Shown: positions 53,952 to 63,292, numbered from the stretch's first letter. The stretch: DNA of 64,000 nt from Bacteroidales bacterium (GCA_016788045.1 JAEUTG010000029.1:244783-308782); one strand, 5' to 3'. The notes: a model not told the origin generated them from the letters alone. Translations and numbers: made by a program.

Positions 53952-55223
53952 TTATCCCCCAAAGTCATCAAAAGCGATGTTTTCTTTTGGTACACCCAGG
54001 TTGTCGAGCATTTTAAACACTGCCGAATTCATCATGGGAGGTCCGCAGAGATAGAATTCAATCTCCTCGGGTTCAGGATGCTTGCTCAGATAATTGTCGA
54101 GTACAACCTGGTGAATAAATCCGGTGTAGCCGGTCCAGTTGTCTTCGGGCATTGGCTCAGAAAGCGCCAGGTTAAACTTGAAATTGGGGAAATTCTTTTC
54201 AATGGCATGAAATTCATCATCATAGAACACCTCACGCAACGACCGTGCTCCATACCAGTACGTAACTTTACGGTTGGTTTTCTCTGTGTGGAACATGTGG
54301 AAAATCTGCGATCTCAGCGGGGCCATCCCGGCACCTCCGCCGATGTACAACATCTCCTTGTTGGTGTGCTTGATGTGGAATTCCCCGTAGGGGCCCGATA
54401 CCATCACCTTGTCGCCGGGTTTGCGCGAGAAAATGTAAGATGAACAGATGCCGGGATTCACATTCATAAACTGATTTTTAGCTCTGTCCCAGGGTGGGGT
54501 GGCAATACGGATGTTGAGCATCACGATGTTGCCTTCTGCAGGGTGGTTGGCCATCGAGTAGGCCCTGTAGATGGGTTCCGGATTTTTCATCTTCAAATCC
54601 CATATCTTCAGTTTATCCCAGTCTTCGCGGAATTTATCTTCCACAACGATGTTTTTGAAATCAACCTCGCATTTGGGAACATCAATCTGAATGTATCCGC
54701 CAGACTGGAAATCGAGGGTCTCACCTTCAGGCAGTCTGACAACAAATTCTTTGATAAAGGTGGCTACATTGCGGTTGCTGACAACCTCGCACTCCCATTT
54801 TTTAATGCCGAAAACTTCCTTGGGAATCTCAATTTTCATGTTTTCCCTGACTTTAACCTGACAGCCTAAGCGCCAGTTATCCAGCTGTTGTTTCCGGGTG
54901 AAAAAACCGGTCTCTGTTGGCAGGATGGATCCGCCTCCTTCAATGACCTGGCATTTGCACATGCCGCAGGTTCCACCCCCACCGCAGGCAGAAGGAAGGA
55001 ACAATTTTTCATTAGAGAGGGTTGAAAGCAGGGATGAACCACCGTTCACGGTAATGTCTTTTTCTCCGTTGATGTTTATGGTAACAGGGCCAGATGGTGC
55101 CAGTTTGGCTTTTGCAACCAGCAGCATAATGATCAGGGCGATGGTAACAATCAGAAAAATGGTGGTTCCGGCAACCAGCGGGCCGGAGAGTGTTCCCAGG
55201 AATAATATTGTTGATGTGATCAT
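53952..55223 (-). CDS. nqrF: Na+-translocating NADH:quinone reductase subunit F
   Basis: A 423-residue subunit that takes electrons from NADH. It has one N-terminal membrane helix and then a 2Fe-2S ferredoxin domain with Cys80, Cys86, Cys89 and Cys121 in the C-x5-C-x2-C...C pattern. The FAD domain carries RAYSMANHP. The NADH domain has YIGGGAGMAPLRSQIFHMF, FYLCGPPMMN and the C-terminal IAFDDFGG. Electrons pass from FAD to the FeS centre and on to the FMN subunits. Last gene of the nqrA-F operon. About 15 residues longer than Vibrio NqrF. Confidence 0.96.
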   Translation of the reverse strand: MITSTILFLGTLSGPLVAGTTIFLIVTIALIIMLLVAKAKLAPSGPVTININGEKDITVNGGSSLLSTLSNEKLFLPSACGGGGTCGMCKCQVIEGGGSILPTETGFFTRKQQLDNWRLGCQVKVRENMKIEIPKEVFGIKKWECEVVSNRNVATFIKEFVVRLPEGETLDFQSGGYIQIDVPKCEVDFKNIVVEDKFREDWDKLKIWDLKMKNPEPIYRAYSMANHPAEGNIVMLNIRIATPPWDRAKNQFMNVNPGICSSYIFSRKPGDKVMVSGPYGEFHIKHTNKEMLYIGGGAGMAPLRSQIFHMFHTEKTNRKVTYWYGARSLREVFYDDEFHAIEKNFPNFKFNLALSEPMPEDNWTGYTGFIHQVVLDNYLSKHPEPEEIEFYLCGPPMMNSAVFKMLDNLGVPKENIAFDDFGG

Positions 55224-55238
55224 GGTTTGGAAGAGACT

Positions 55239-55856
55239 TTAGATTTTGATACCCATAAAACTCATGAAAGCAATAGCCATCAATCCGGTAATGATGAATG
55301 TGATGCCCAATCCCCTTAATGGTTTAGGAATATGTGAATAGGTTATTTTCTCACGTATGGCAGCGAGCGATGCAATGGCCAGGAACCATCCGATACCTGA
55401 GCCGCCGGCATAAACCGTTACTTCTGCAATACTATGATAATCCCTTTCCTGAACAAAAAGTGCAACACCAAGGATCGCACAGTTTACCGCTATGAGGGGG
55501 AGAAATATTCCGAGTGCATTGTACAGTGATGGTGAGAATTTCTCAACGGCCATTTCTACCAACTGAACAATGGCTGCAATAACAGCGATAAAAATCATGA
55601 AACTGAGATAACTCAGGTCGAGGTCTGCAAGATCGGGGCTTAGCCAGGCAAGTGCGCCCGGTTTCAGCAGGTAGGTGTCGACCAGCCAGTTAACAGGGGC
55701 TGTTACCAGCAACACAAAAGTAACAGCAATCCCTAAGCCGACAGAAGTTTTAACTGTTTTTGATACTGCCAGGTAAGAACACATGCCAAGGAAATATGCA
55801 AAAATCATATTGTCGATGAAGATGCTTCTTACAAACAGATTAAAAAGGTTTTCCAT
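55239..55856 (-). CDS. nqrE: Na+-translocating NADH:quinone reductase subunit E
   Basis: A 205-residue membrane subunit with six helices. Motifs typical of the NqrE/RnfA group are [21 protein letters not shown] near the N-terminus and [15 protein letters not shown], each with the conserved Cys that forms part of the intramembrane iron centre shared with NqrD. Paralogous to NqrD. It is encoded 15 nt before nqrF. Confidence 0.95.
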   Translation of the reverse strand: MENLFNLFVRSIFIDNMIFAYFLGMCSYLAVSKTVKTSVGLGIAVTFVLLVTAPVNWLVDTYLLKPGALAWLSPDLADLDLSYLSFMIFIAVIAAIVQLVEMAVEKFSPSLYNALGIFLPLIAVNCAILGVALFVQERDYHSIAEVTVYAGGSGIGWFLAIASLAAIREKITYSHIPKPLRGLGITFIITGLMAIAFMSFMGIKI

Positions 55857-55888
55857 AACTGTACGTTTTCGTATTTATAAATTGCTGT

Positions 55889-56548
55889 TTATTTTTCCTG
55901 CAGTTCTGTTGACCGGCTTCGTTGTATCCAGATAATGATCCCTATGGTAATGAGCGCCATAGGAGGGAGGATCATCAGGCCATTGTCAACGTATCCTATT
56001 TTATAGAAGAAGTCCGGAATGATTTTCATGCCCAGAACTTTGCCTGAACCAAGCAATTCTCTGAAGAATGCTACAATTACAAGGATCAGGCCATATCCCA
56101 GTCCATTGCCTATCCCGTCGACAAACGATGGCCACGGTTTATTCCCCATGGCAAAGGCTTCCAGGCGACCCATCAGGATGCAGTTGGTAATGATCAGCCC
56201 GACAAAAACCGAGAGTTTCTTGCTGACATCGTAGACATAGGCTTTCAGCACCTGATCAACGATGATTACAAGGGTGGCAACCACCACCAATTGAACAATA
56301 ATCCTGATCCGGGAAGGAATGGTGTTACGAAGGGCAGAAATAATAAGATTTGAAAAGGCCGTAACAATGGTTACCGACAAAGCCATTACGATGGCCGGCT
56401 TAAGCTGCACGGTTACTGCAAGGGCAGAACAGATGCCCAATACCTGAACAGTGATGGGATTTTCAAGATTGAATGGATTCTTCAGAAGCTTCAGCACCTT
56501 GGCTGAGAACATGGGTTCCCGTTCTTGAGGTTGGGTATTTTCGCTCAT
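55889..56548 (-). CDS. nqrD: Na+-translocating NADH:quinone reductase subunit D
   Basis: A 219-residue polytopic subunit. [20 protein letters not shown] and [25 protein letters not shown] contain the conserved Cys residues of the NqrD/RnfE group. [14 protein letters not shown] lies in the C-terminal part. Its start overlaps the nqrC stop by 4 nt, indicating coupled translation. Confidence 0.96.
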   Translation of the reverse strand: MSENTQPQEREPMFSAKVLKLLKNPFNLENPITVQVLGICSALAVTVQLKPAIVMALSVTIVTAFSNLIISALRNTIPSRIRIIVQLVVVATLVIIVDQVLKAYVYDVSKKLSVFVGLIITNCILMGRLEAFAMGNKPWPSFVDGIGNGLGYGLILVIVAFFRELLGSGKVLGMKIIPDFFYKIGYVDNGLMILPPMALITIGIIIWIQRSRSTELQEK

Positions 56549-57264
56549 TGTTTTTTGGTTTTATTGATGAAAGCCTGGTAACTGCTCAGGTTGTCAAAAA
56601 TCATCTTTTCAACACCTTTGCTGGTGATGGTTCCTCCCGAAATTGCATCCACACCATGGGGATCATCATCCGGCGCACCGCCTTTGACTATCTGTATTGA
56701 AGTAAATTTTCCGTCCTTGTCATAAATGGTTTTTCCCTTGAACGGATCCATGAACCATGCCTGGTTGATTTCTGCACCCAGTCCGGGGGTTTCACCCTTG
56801 TGGTCGAACATCGTACCCAGCACAGTATTGAAATCGGTTTTAAAGGAAATATATCCCCAGACCGGTCCCCACAGCCCTTTGCCTCTTAAAGGAACCACAT
56901 AGGCTGTATCTCCGTTGTCAAGGGTGGCAAAAAATACCGGAAGAATCTGCTGCTCAGGTTTCTTCTTCAGCTCATTGGCCAGATCCACCGCAAACACTTT
57001 GTCAGCATTGGTTTCAACGACATCTCCATTGATGTTGATGCCTATCGCAGAGGTAATGTATTTATGATAAACTTCAATTACTTCTTTTTTGGGTACTTCA
57101 GCAATGGGCACATTCACCGAAGTAAGGATGTTCTGCATTTTCTCAATGCGGATATTGTCTTCCTGGGCAGGCTTCAGCTGAACCGCCACAACACTGAGTG
57201 AGACAGCAACCACTACGACCATGATGATGGCGTAGATGAAAATGTATTTGTTACTATGTTCCAT
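56545..57264 (-). CDS. nqrC: Na+-translocating NADH:quinone reductase subunit C
   Basis: This 239-residue subunit has one N-terminal membrane helix and a periplasmic FMN-binding domain. The flavinylation site is at residues 209-212, in [16 protein letters not shown], where Thr212 would carry FMN. The family motif is usually SGAT; here Ala is replaced by Gly. [14 protein letters not shown] and [14 protein letters not shown] are typical NqrC segments. ApbE, encoded nearby at 52477, would attach the FMN. Confidence 0.95.
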   Translation of the reverse strand: MEHSNKYIFIYAIIMVVVVAVSLSVVAVQLKPAQEDNIRIEKMQNILTSVNVPIAEVPKKEVIEVYHKYITSAIGININGDVVETNADKVFAVDLANELKKKPEQQILPVFFATLDNGDTAYVVPLRGKGLWGPVWGYISFKTDFNTVLGTMFDHKGETPGLGAEINQAWFMDPFKGKTIYDKDGKFTSIQIVKGGAPDDDPHGVDAISGGTITSKGVEKMIFDNLSSYQAFINKTKKQ

Positions 57265-57278
57265 GACGATATTGCCGA

Positions 57279-58445
57279 TTAAGATTTAACAACAGTAACC
57301 GCTCTCTTGATGCGTTTGCGGATGTTGGCTTCAACCACATAGTGATCGATGAGTGGTGCAAAGGCGTTCATAAGCAGAATTGCAAGCATGGTACCCTCCG
57401 GATAGGCTGGATTGAAGACCCTGATCATGATTGCAAAGAAACCAGCAAGGAAGCCATAGATCCATTTACCCTTGTCGGTCTGGGCTGCAGTAACCGGATC
57501 AGTTGCCATAAAGACCATTCCGAACAGGAAGCTTCCCATCATAATCTGGGTGAGCGGACTCAGTGTCATGTATTCGTTGGCTGCAAAAGCATTAAAGATA
57601 AGGGTCATGGTTATACCACCCAGAAGCCCTGAAAGCATAATCCTCCAGCTGCCGATACCGGTAACAATAAGGATCAGCGCTCCGAGAAGAATGGCGATTT
57701 TGGATGTTTCTCCGATAGAACCTGGAATAAAACCAAAAAACAGGTCGTACATCGATGGTATTTTGTCCATTGCACCGGCTGCGGCATTGCCAAGAGGGGT
57801 GGCTCCTGAAAAACCGTCAACAACCCCTTCACCGGTACTCAGACCACCGGTCCAGATGGTATCTCCCGTTATTTTCGCAGGATAGGCGAAAAAGATAAAT
57901 GCCCTGGCCAGCAATGCAGGATTGAATACGTTCATTCCGGTTCCGCCGAAAGCTTCCTTACCGATAACAACCGCAAATATGCTGGCAACAGCAACCATCC
58001 ATAACGGAACATCCACCGGCATTACCAGCGGAATCAGCATGCCGGAAACAAGGTAACCCTCATTCACTTCATGGCCACGGTACTGGGCAAAAATAAACTC
58101 AACCCCCAATCCGGCAGCATAGGAAACCACAATGATCGGAAGTACCTTCATAAGCCCGTACCCAACAATCGGTAAAAACCCGGGATCCTGCCCCAGTGAT
58201 AAATAATGCTGATATCCGGTGTTCCAGATCCCGAACAGCAAAGCCGGAATCATGGCAATGATCACCGCCGACATCGTACGTTTCAGGTCAATGGAGTCCC
58301 TGATGTGGCTTCCGGTCCTGGTGGTTTTGTCCGGAACGAACAGAAAGGTCTCAAAGGCATCAAAGGTTGAATGCAACTTTTCGAATTTCCCGCCTTTCTG
58401 GAAATTTGGTTTTATCTTATCTAACTGTTTTCTGAGCGCTTTCAT
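57279..58445 (-). CDS. nqrB: Na+-translocating NADH:quinone reductase subunit B
   Basis: A 388-residue subunit with about ten membrane helices and the proposed Na+ channel. The covalent FMN Thr is in VVDGFSGATPLGNAA (SGAT, Thr216), an exact match to the family motif. GGTGMNVFNPALLARAF and FMATDPVTAAQTDKGKWIYGFLAG are further NqrB landmarks. The length is near that of Bacteroidota homologues. Confidence 0.96.
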   Translation of the reverse strand: MKALRKQLDKIKPNFQKGGKFEKLHSTFDAFETFLFVPDKTTRTGSHIRDSIDLKRTMSAVIIAMIPALLFGIWNTGYQHYLSLGQDPGFLPIVGYGLMKVLPIIVVSYAAGLGVEFIFAQYRGHEVNEGYLVSGMLIPLVMPVDVPLWMVAVASIFAVVIGKEAFGGTGMNVFNPALLARAFIFFAYPAKITGDTIWTGGLSTGEGVVDGFSGATPLGNAAAGAMDKIPSMYDLFFGFIPGSIGETSKIAILLGALILIVTGIGSWRIMLSGLLGGITMTLIFNAFAANEYMTLSPLTQIMMGSFLFGMVFMATDPVTAAQTDKGKWIYGFLAGFFAIMIRVFNPAYPEGTMLAILLMNAFAPLIDHYVVEANIRKRIKRAVTVVKS

Positions 58446-58494
58446 TCATTGCTTTATTTAAAGGAAGTATCTATTGCAGGTCTGTTGGCCTTCA

Positions 58495-59841
58495 TCAGCT
58501 CATTTCTTTTCTCAGAGTCTCCAGTCCCTGACGCACAATGGCCTGAATCTCAGTTTTTGATGTGTCGATGAATTCACACAATGCCAGATCTTCGGGCTCA
58601 ACTTCATACATGCCAAGGTTCTCCATAAGTTCGATGTTCTCCGAAAGAGCTGCTTTGATCAGTTGCATGGGATAAATGTCCATCGGCAGCACTTTTTCAA
58701 ATTGCCCGGTCATAACAAGTGCCCTTTCACCTCCATGCAGGTTGGTATCAACCGTGTATTTCCGTTTCGGCGAAAGCCAGGAGAAATAAGTTCTTGAAAA
58801 ACTTAATTTATTGAAACCGGGTAGTGCCCAGCCAAAGAATTCATGGTAGTTGCCTTCCGGAATCACGGTAATCAATGAGTCGTAGAACCCGATAAAGTTA
58901 TCCCGCCTGATCTGGGTTCCGGTGAGCACATTGCCTGAGATATACCGCAGGTCGCCCTCTTTTACATTGTTTTCGACCATCTTGCTGATGCATGCCCCAC
59001 GGCGGGTTTTCAGATAGCCGGTTTTCAGTACCTCTGATCCGGCCAGCGCAACCACGATCTCAGCATTGTAAATGCCTTCGGTAAACAGACTGCCGATGGC
59101 AATCACGTCCTGAACGCCTGCAAACCAAACCACCTCACCCTTGTTGATGGGGTCAATATGATGTATCTGAATGCCGACATTGCCTGCCGGATGCGGCCCT
59201 TTAAAGGTAGTCAGCTCCACATTGCGGCAATTCAGGAACTCTCCGGCCGAGGTTCTGTTGCTGATGTTCAGGTGAACCTTCCCTGCTGTAAGTTTGGCCA
59301 ACGCGTTGATCCCTGCCTGAAACTGTTCCCCTTTGCCTTTCACGATGTAATCGTAATCGGGTGCCAGGGGCGCGGTGTCGAAAGCCGAAATGTGAATGGC
59401 CTTCGGTGTCTGATCCGGATTGGCGATGATGCCATAGGGCCGCTGCCTGATCATCGACCACAATCCGCTCTTCAGCAGCTTCTCTGTAATCTCCGGTTTC
59501 GAAAGTGCCGAAGGATCAGCCTTGCCGAATTGTTCAGACTCATTTTTTCCGTCGGGTTCAATGCGTACTTCGAGCAACACCCGCTTGTCACCGCGCTTGA
59601 TCTCGGAAACCGTTCCGCTTACCGGTGATACAAAACAGATGTTTTCACGGTATTTATCAATGAAGAGCGGGGTGCCGGCCTTTACCGGTGCTCCTTCTGC
59701 AACCAGCATCCGTGGGAAAACGCCGATAAAATCGGTGGGCTTGATGGCATAATGCAGGGCAACAGCTTCTTTCAGACTCTTGTCAGCCTCACCGGTTATG
59801 CTGATGTTCAGTCCTCTGTTCAGGTTAATTGTTTTGGGCAT
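58495..59841 (-). CDS. nqrA: Na+-translocating NADH:quinone reductase subunit A
   Basis: A 448-residue soluble subunit, first gene of the nqr operon. It begins KTINLNRGLNISITGEAD, and ALHYAIKPTDFIGVFPRMLVAEGAPVKAGTPLF is a hallmark of NqrA. TRRGACISKMVE and the C-terminal EVEPEDLALCEFIDTSKTEIQAIVRQGLE complete it. It binds quinone together with NqrB. The promoter lies about 100 nt upstream. The complete complex couples NADH oxidation to outward Na+ transport. Confidence 0.96.
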   Translation of the reverse strand: MPKTINLNRGLNISITGEADKSLKEAVALHYAIKPTDFIGVFPRMLVAEGAPVKAGTPLFIDKYRENICFVSPVSGTVSEIKRGDKRVLLEVRIEPDGKNESEQFGKADPSALSKPEITEKLLKSGLWSMIRQRPYGIIANPDQTPKAIHISAFDTAPLAPDYDYIVKGKGEQFQAGINALAKLTAGKVHLNISNRTSAGEFLNCRNVELTTFKGPHPAGNVGIQIHHIDPINKGEVVWFAGVQDVIAIGSLFTEGIYNAEIVVALAGSEVLKTGYLKTRRGACISKMVENNVKEGDLRYISGNVLTGTQIRRDNFIGFYDSLITVIPEGNYHEFFGWALPGFNKLSFSRTYFSWLSPKRKYTVDTNLHGGERALVMTGQFEKVLPMDIYPMQLIKAALSENIELMENLGMYEVEPEDLALCEFIDTSKTEIQAIVRQGLETLRKEMS

Positions 59842-59942
59842 ATCTGCTTGAATTTCTTGGCATATAAACGTTTGAAGAACCTAAATGCATCCCTTCCAAT
59901 GGCAATTGTATCCGCGGGAACAGGCTTCTTCAGAAGAAGTTG

Positions 59943-59950
59943 CAAAGTTA
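59943..59950 (-). promoter_or_regulatory. -7 promoter box of the nqr operon
   Basis: TAACTTTG on the minus strand. It implies a leader of about 95 nt before nqrA. Confidence 0.6.
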
Positions 59951-60131
59951 ACAATTTCATGTTGAACTTTTCATCAGCCGAAAAGATGATGTATGTCATG
60001 TTTGCGGACCTCTGAAGGCATCTGTCTCACCGTTCAGCCTCACAATAATCCGGCAGTCCGGCCCGTTCAACAACCTGCGGAACCCGTACATCCCGGTTAG
60101 CCCGTCCTTTTTCGCACGAAACATACCGCGA

Positions 60132-60164
60132 TTGGTCCGGCAAGCAGTTCAATTGTTAACTTTG
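60132..60164 (+). promoter_or_regulatory. Bacteroidota promoter of the DUF5103 gene
   Basis: TTG at 60132-60134 and TAACTTTG at 60157-60164 (spacer 22). Confidence 0.65.
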
Positions 60165-60190
60165 TCAAAAATCAAAGCCTTTAACACCCT

Positions 60191-61594
60191 ATGTCCTTTA
60201 TTGTTCATCGATTCACAATGAAATTGTTTGTTTTATTGTTCGCGCTGCTGCCGTGGCTGCAAACTGCTGCCCAGGAAGTGCAGGTGCCTGGTCAGGATCC
60301 GGCCTCCGGCGTTTCGAAAAAGAAAAAAAAGGAAAAGCAGGCCGAGTCTTATTTCGCGCCGGAGTTCCTTCGCTATACCGATTTCGTGTACAGGGAGTCC
60401 ATCGCCACGGTGCTCTTTCACCGCGAAGGCTGGGAGCTCACCCCGCCCATCATGACCCTGGGCACCGATGAACGCCTGCGGCTGACCTTCGATGACCTCG
60501 ACGGGGATTATGCCCTGTGGCAGTACACGGTGATCCACTGCGATGCCATGTGGAACCCCACCGACCTCTGGCAGAATGAATACATGACGGGGTTTACCGA
60601 TGATTATATCCGCGACTACCGCTTCTCTTTCAACACCCTGCAGCGCTACGTGAACTATACCGTTACCATCCCCAACGACAACATCCGCTTTACCCTCTCC
60701 GGCAACTATATCTTGAAGGTATATCCCGACGGGCAACCCGACAACCCCATCCTTACCCGCCGCTTTATGGTGGTTGAACCGGGCGTTACGGTGAAGGGGC
60801 TGGTGAAGGCCGCCAGCGATGTCAGCAGGCGCTTTACCCACCAGGAAGTGCAGTTTTCTGTTTACACGGGAAATTACACCATCAGTGAGCCGCTGCGCGA
60901 CCTGAAGGTGGTGGTGCTGCAGAACACACGCTGGGACAATGCCCTGTGGGACCTCAAACCCATGATGCTCCGCGGGGAGGAGCTCGACTACCGCTACACC
61001 GACGGCTCCAACACCTTTGAAGCCGGCAACGAGTTCCGCTATTTCGACATCAAGAGCCTGCGCTACCACTCCGAACGCATCCGCTCCATCGAAAACCGCA
61101 GCGACGGCTACCATGTGGATCTGCTCCCCGACAAGAACAGGGCCACCACCCCCTACATCACCTACAGCGACCTCAACGGGCAGCGCCTGGTCAAAACCGA
61201 CGATGCCGACGATGCCGGCATTGAAGGCGAGTATGTGTGGGTTGACTTTTTTCTTCCCTACCCCGAACCCGTGACCGGTGGGGGCATCTACCTGATGGGG
61301 GCACTCACCGGCTGGCAGTTTCTGGCCCCCGGCAACAGCCCCCCAACAGCCACCGGCTATGGCCGCATGGAATACAACTATGCCCGCCAGGGCTACCAGG
61401 CCAGGCTCTACCTCAAGCAGGGGTATTACGACTACCTCTATGCCTACCTGCCCGATGGCGCCACCCGGGCCGAAACCGCCCTTATCGAAGGCAACCGCTA
61501 CGAAACCCGCAACGCCTACACCGTGCTGGTTTACCACCGCGAACCCGGCACCCGCTACGACAAGCTGATTGCCGCGGAGGTGATTGCCAACTGA
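60191..61594 (+). CDS. Exported DUF5103-family protein
   Basis: This 467-residue protein is exported by a signal peptide (MKLFVLLFALLPWLQTAAQ, beginning at the in-frame ATG 60221, which may be the true start). A lysine-rich stretch SKKKKKEKQ follows, then the DUF5103 region. This has LGTDERLRLTFDDLDGDYALWQYTVIHCDAMWNPTDLWQNEYMTGF, a pattern I know from conserved Bacteroidota proteins, and ends in a domain with an E-set/carbohydrate-binding look (GGGIYLMGALTGWQF). Function is unknown; some relatives co-occur with type IX secretion. The gene is much richer in C/G third positions than its neighbours. Confidence 0.78.
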   Translation: MSFIVHRFTMKLFVLLFALLPWLQTAAQEVQVPGQDPASGVSKKKKKEKQAESYFAPEFLRYTDFVYRESIATVLFHREGWELTPPIMTLGTDERLRLTFDDLDGDYALWQYTVIHCDAMWNPTDLWQNEYMTGFTDDYIRDYRFSFNTLQRYVNYTVTIPNDNIRFTLSGNYILKVYPDGQPDNPILTRRFMVVEPGVTVKGLVKAASDVSRRFTHQEVQFSVYTGNYTISEPLRDLKVVVLQNTRWDNALWDLKPMMLRGEELDYRYTDGSNTFEAGNEFRYFDIKSLRYHSERIRSIENRSDGYHVDLLPDKNRATTPYITYSDLNGQRLVKTDDADDAGIEGEYVWVDFFLPYPEPVTGGGIYLMGALTGWQFLAPGNSPPTATGYGRMEYNYARQGYQARLYLKQGYYDYLYAYLPDGATRAETALIEGNRYETRNAYTVLVYHREPGTRYDKLIAAEVIAN

Positions 61595-61854
61595 TTGCGT
61601 GTTTCATCTGTTAAAGGAAGGGGCTTATTGCAGGATGCCGGGTTCACGATCTGTCTGCCGGGGAAGGCGCTTAATATAACCTTCATTTTATATGCTTTTT
61701 AAAGTGTGTTTGTGGTCTTGGAAGAAGGGCAGGGGGACAATAAAAGGGTACTCTGATCGGTGAAGGATAATTTTTTTTTAGAAGCAACTGTTGAAGAAAA
61801 AAAAGTTGTAATTTTTCGGTTGTATTGGCAATAACGGTTTGGGTGAAATTTAGC

Positions 61855-62040
61855 ATGGAGAGAACGATTATAAACATTTATAAGCGTTTAAAAGTAGAAG
61901 TTGTTGTTTATATAAACGAGTTGTGCAACATTTTAAACCCACAAAATCTTAAAATCGACTTAGACGAATTATTAAAACAATTGGAAAGAGGAGTCTTTAG
62001 AACATCTTTGGAGCTACTAAGAGAAATGTGCCCGAACTAA
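61855..62040 (+). CDS. Small unknown protein
   Basis: A 61-residue predicted protein from the ATG at 61855 (a TTG at 61825 would add ten residues). The sequence is helical: ERTIINIYKRLKVEVVVYINELCNILNPQNLKIDLDELLKQLERGVF. No family is recognized. It is the first open frame of the AT-rich segment, and the next gene follows 34 nt later. Confidence 0.4.
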   Translation: MERTIINIYKRLKVEVVVYINELCNILNPQNLKIDLDELLKQLERGVFRTSLELLREMCPN

Positions 62041-62074
62041 TTCTTGACTTTGAATACTTTAAAGCCGTTAAAAA

Positions 62075-62437
62075 ATGAGATTGGACTCACCATTAATAAT
62101 TCTAATTGCAATTGGACTCATTCTGCTTGCTTGGCGACAATTGGCAATAAAATCATTTTTCCCAAACAAGACAAGGCTCGTCAAACTCTTAGAGAAGTCT
62201 GAAAAAATGGTTTCGAAATACGAAGGTGGTTACTCAGGAGAGTATTTGTCGGCTCAAGAATTTCATAAAGACTTAAAATCTTCCATAGTTAACTATAAAA
62301 ATGGAGACGATTCCAAACTTGACCTGTTTTACATTTGGTTCGCTCCAACCTGTCATTGGGACGATTTTGTAGGTAAGGAAGGAGAAAATCTTGCGAATGA
62401 AATATTTGAAATAGTCGGAAGATTGAAAAAGAAATAA
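62075..62437 (+). CDS. Unknown membrane-anchored protein
   Basis: A 120-residue protein with an N-terminal membrane helix (SPLIILIAIGLILLAWRQLA) and a cytoplasmic or exported polar domain: TRLVKLLEKSEKMVSKYEGGYSGEYLSAQEFHKDLKSSI, then LDLFYIWFAPTCHWDDFVGKEGENLANEIFEI. I recognize no family. An inverted-repeat element begins 5 nt after its stop, which is how gene cassettes with a trailing recombination-type site look. Confidence 0.5.
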   Translation: MRLDSPLIILIAIGLILLAWRQLAIKSFFPNKTRLVKLLEKSEKMVSKYEGGYSGEYLSAQEFHKDLKSSIVNYKNGDDSKLDLFYIWFAPTCHWDDFVGKEGENLANEIFEIVGRLKKK

Positions 62438-62442
62438 AAAAC

Positions 62443-62580
62443 GTTGCACAACAAACGCTATAGCAAATGCGGGGTTTGCGTGTTCGTTGAAACATTTGAA
62501 ATCTTTATATACATTTGTGTTGGCTGACAGTTGAGCAACAATTTAATCCCGCACTTGCCATAGCGTCGGCCGTTGGCAAC
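62443..62580. repeat. Inverted-repeat element with internal promoter
   Basis: A 138-nt element. The left arm has ACGCTATAGCAAATGCGGG (62455-62473) and the right arm its reverse complement with 2 mismatches in 19 (62548-62566). Outer ends GTTGC-ACAAC (62443-62452) and GTTGGCAAC (62572-62580) also pair imperfectly. About 75 nt lie between the arms, including the promoter at 62487-62517. The arrangement recalls attC-like cassette sites and Bacteroidota dispersed repeats, but the GTTRRRY core is not exact. Confidence 0.6.
62487..62517 (+). promoter_or_regulatory. Promoter inside the inverted-repeat element
   Basis: TTG at 62487-62489, spacer 20, TACATTTG at 62510-62517. It points toward the Crp/Fnr gene, whose ATG is 110 nt downstream. 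Confidence 0.7.
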
Positions 62581-62627
62581 AAGCCTACAAACAGACCAAT
62601 AAAGCAAACGTATCGAATTAAAATATA

Positions 62628-63194
62628 ATGAAATCTTTATCCGAAATATTAAATCAACAAGAGTATTGTTCAGATAATGATGAAATGATTAAATCATTAT
62701 TTAAGAAAGAGTACATTAAGAAAAAAGCCACAATTTTTAGAAGTGGCGATTATAATACAAAACACTATGTAATTAGCTCTGGTTTATTGAGAATGTATGT
62801 TATTAATACATCTGGTAAAGAATTTAATGTGCTATTTGCAAAAGAGAATCAACTTATTGGCGATTTAGGCTCCCCATTACCAACAAAGTTTTATTTAGAT
62901 GCAATAGAAGAATCTATTGTATATTCTATAGAATCTTCAAATCTGGAAAAACTTACCGGTCTACTTAATAGTAATTCGGAAAAAACGGTTTTCTCCCAAT
63001 TAACACGTTCATATATCTTTTTACAAAACAGACTTATTTCAATATTGACTCAAACGGCGGAGGAGAACTTCATAAGTTTTCAAGAACTAAATCCCGATTT
63101 AATACAACGATTGCCCCAATATCACATAGCTTCATATTTGGGAGTAAGTGCCGAGTTCTTAAGCAAGATTATTGCTAAAACAGTAAAAAAATAG
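62628..63194 (+). CDS. Crp/Fnr-family transcriptional regulator
   Basis: A 188-residue regulator. The N-terminal cyclic-nucleotide-binding-like beta-roll has KKATIFRSGDYNTKHYVISSGLLRMYVINTSGKEFNVLFAKENQLIGDL. A dimerization helix and a short C-terminal helix-turn-helix follow, with QRLPQYHIASYLGVSAEFLSKIIAKTV. The size and layout match the Bacteroidota group of short Crp-like proteins. Residues that bind cAMP in Crp are not evident, so the ligand is unknown. The DoxX gene downstream, with a palindrome at its promoter, is a plausible target. Confidence 0.85.
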   Translation: MKSLSEILNQQEYCSDNDEMIKSLFKKEYIKKKATIFRSGDYNTKHYVISSGLLRMYVINTSGKEFNVLFAKENQLIGDLGSPLPTKFYLDAIEESIVYSIESSNLEKLTGLLNSNSEKTVFSQLTRSYIFLQNRLISILTQTAEENFISFQELNPDLIQRLPQYHIASYLGVSAEFLSKIIAKTVKK

Positions 63195-63208
63195 CGCAAT
63201 AGTGTTTT

Positions 63209-63224
63209 CTTGAACTAGTTCAAG
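63209..63224. promoter_or_regulatory. Perfect 16-bp palindrome, candidate operator
   Basis: CTTGAACTAGTTCAAG. It lies between the Crp/Fnr stop and the DoxX promoter box, 21 nt upstream of that box. A second inverted repeat, ATTCT-N5-AGAAT, follows at 63226-63240. Confidence 0.6.
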
Positions 63225-63245
63225 TATTCTTATTTAGAATCAATC

Positions 63246-63253
63246 TACATTTG
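63246..63253 (+). promoter_or_regulatory. -7 promoter box of the DoxX gene
   Basis: TACATTTG, 39 nt before the ATG at 63293, identical to the box of the Crp/Fnr promoter at 62510. Confidence 0.6.
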
Positions 63254-63292
63254 TGGTGTAAATTTTACTCGATTAATTTAAAAAATAAGATT

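Noticed and set aside
60233..61537. A 434-codon open frame on the minus strand opposite the DUF5103 gene
   Set aside because: The plus-strand gene has a promoter, signal peptide and family motifs. The long antisense frame follows from its GC-rich third positions, and its translation is low-complexity Val/Gly/Ala-rich.
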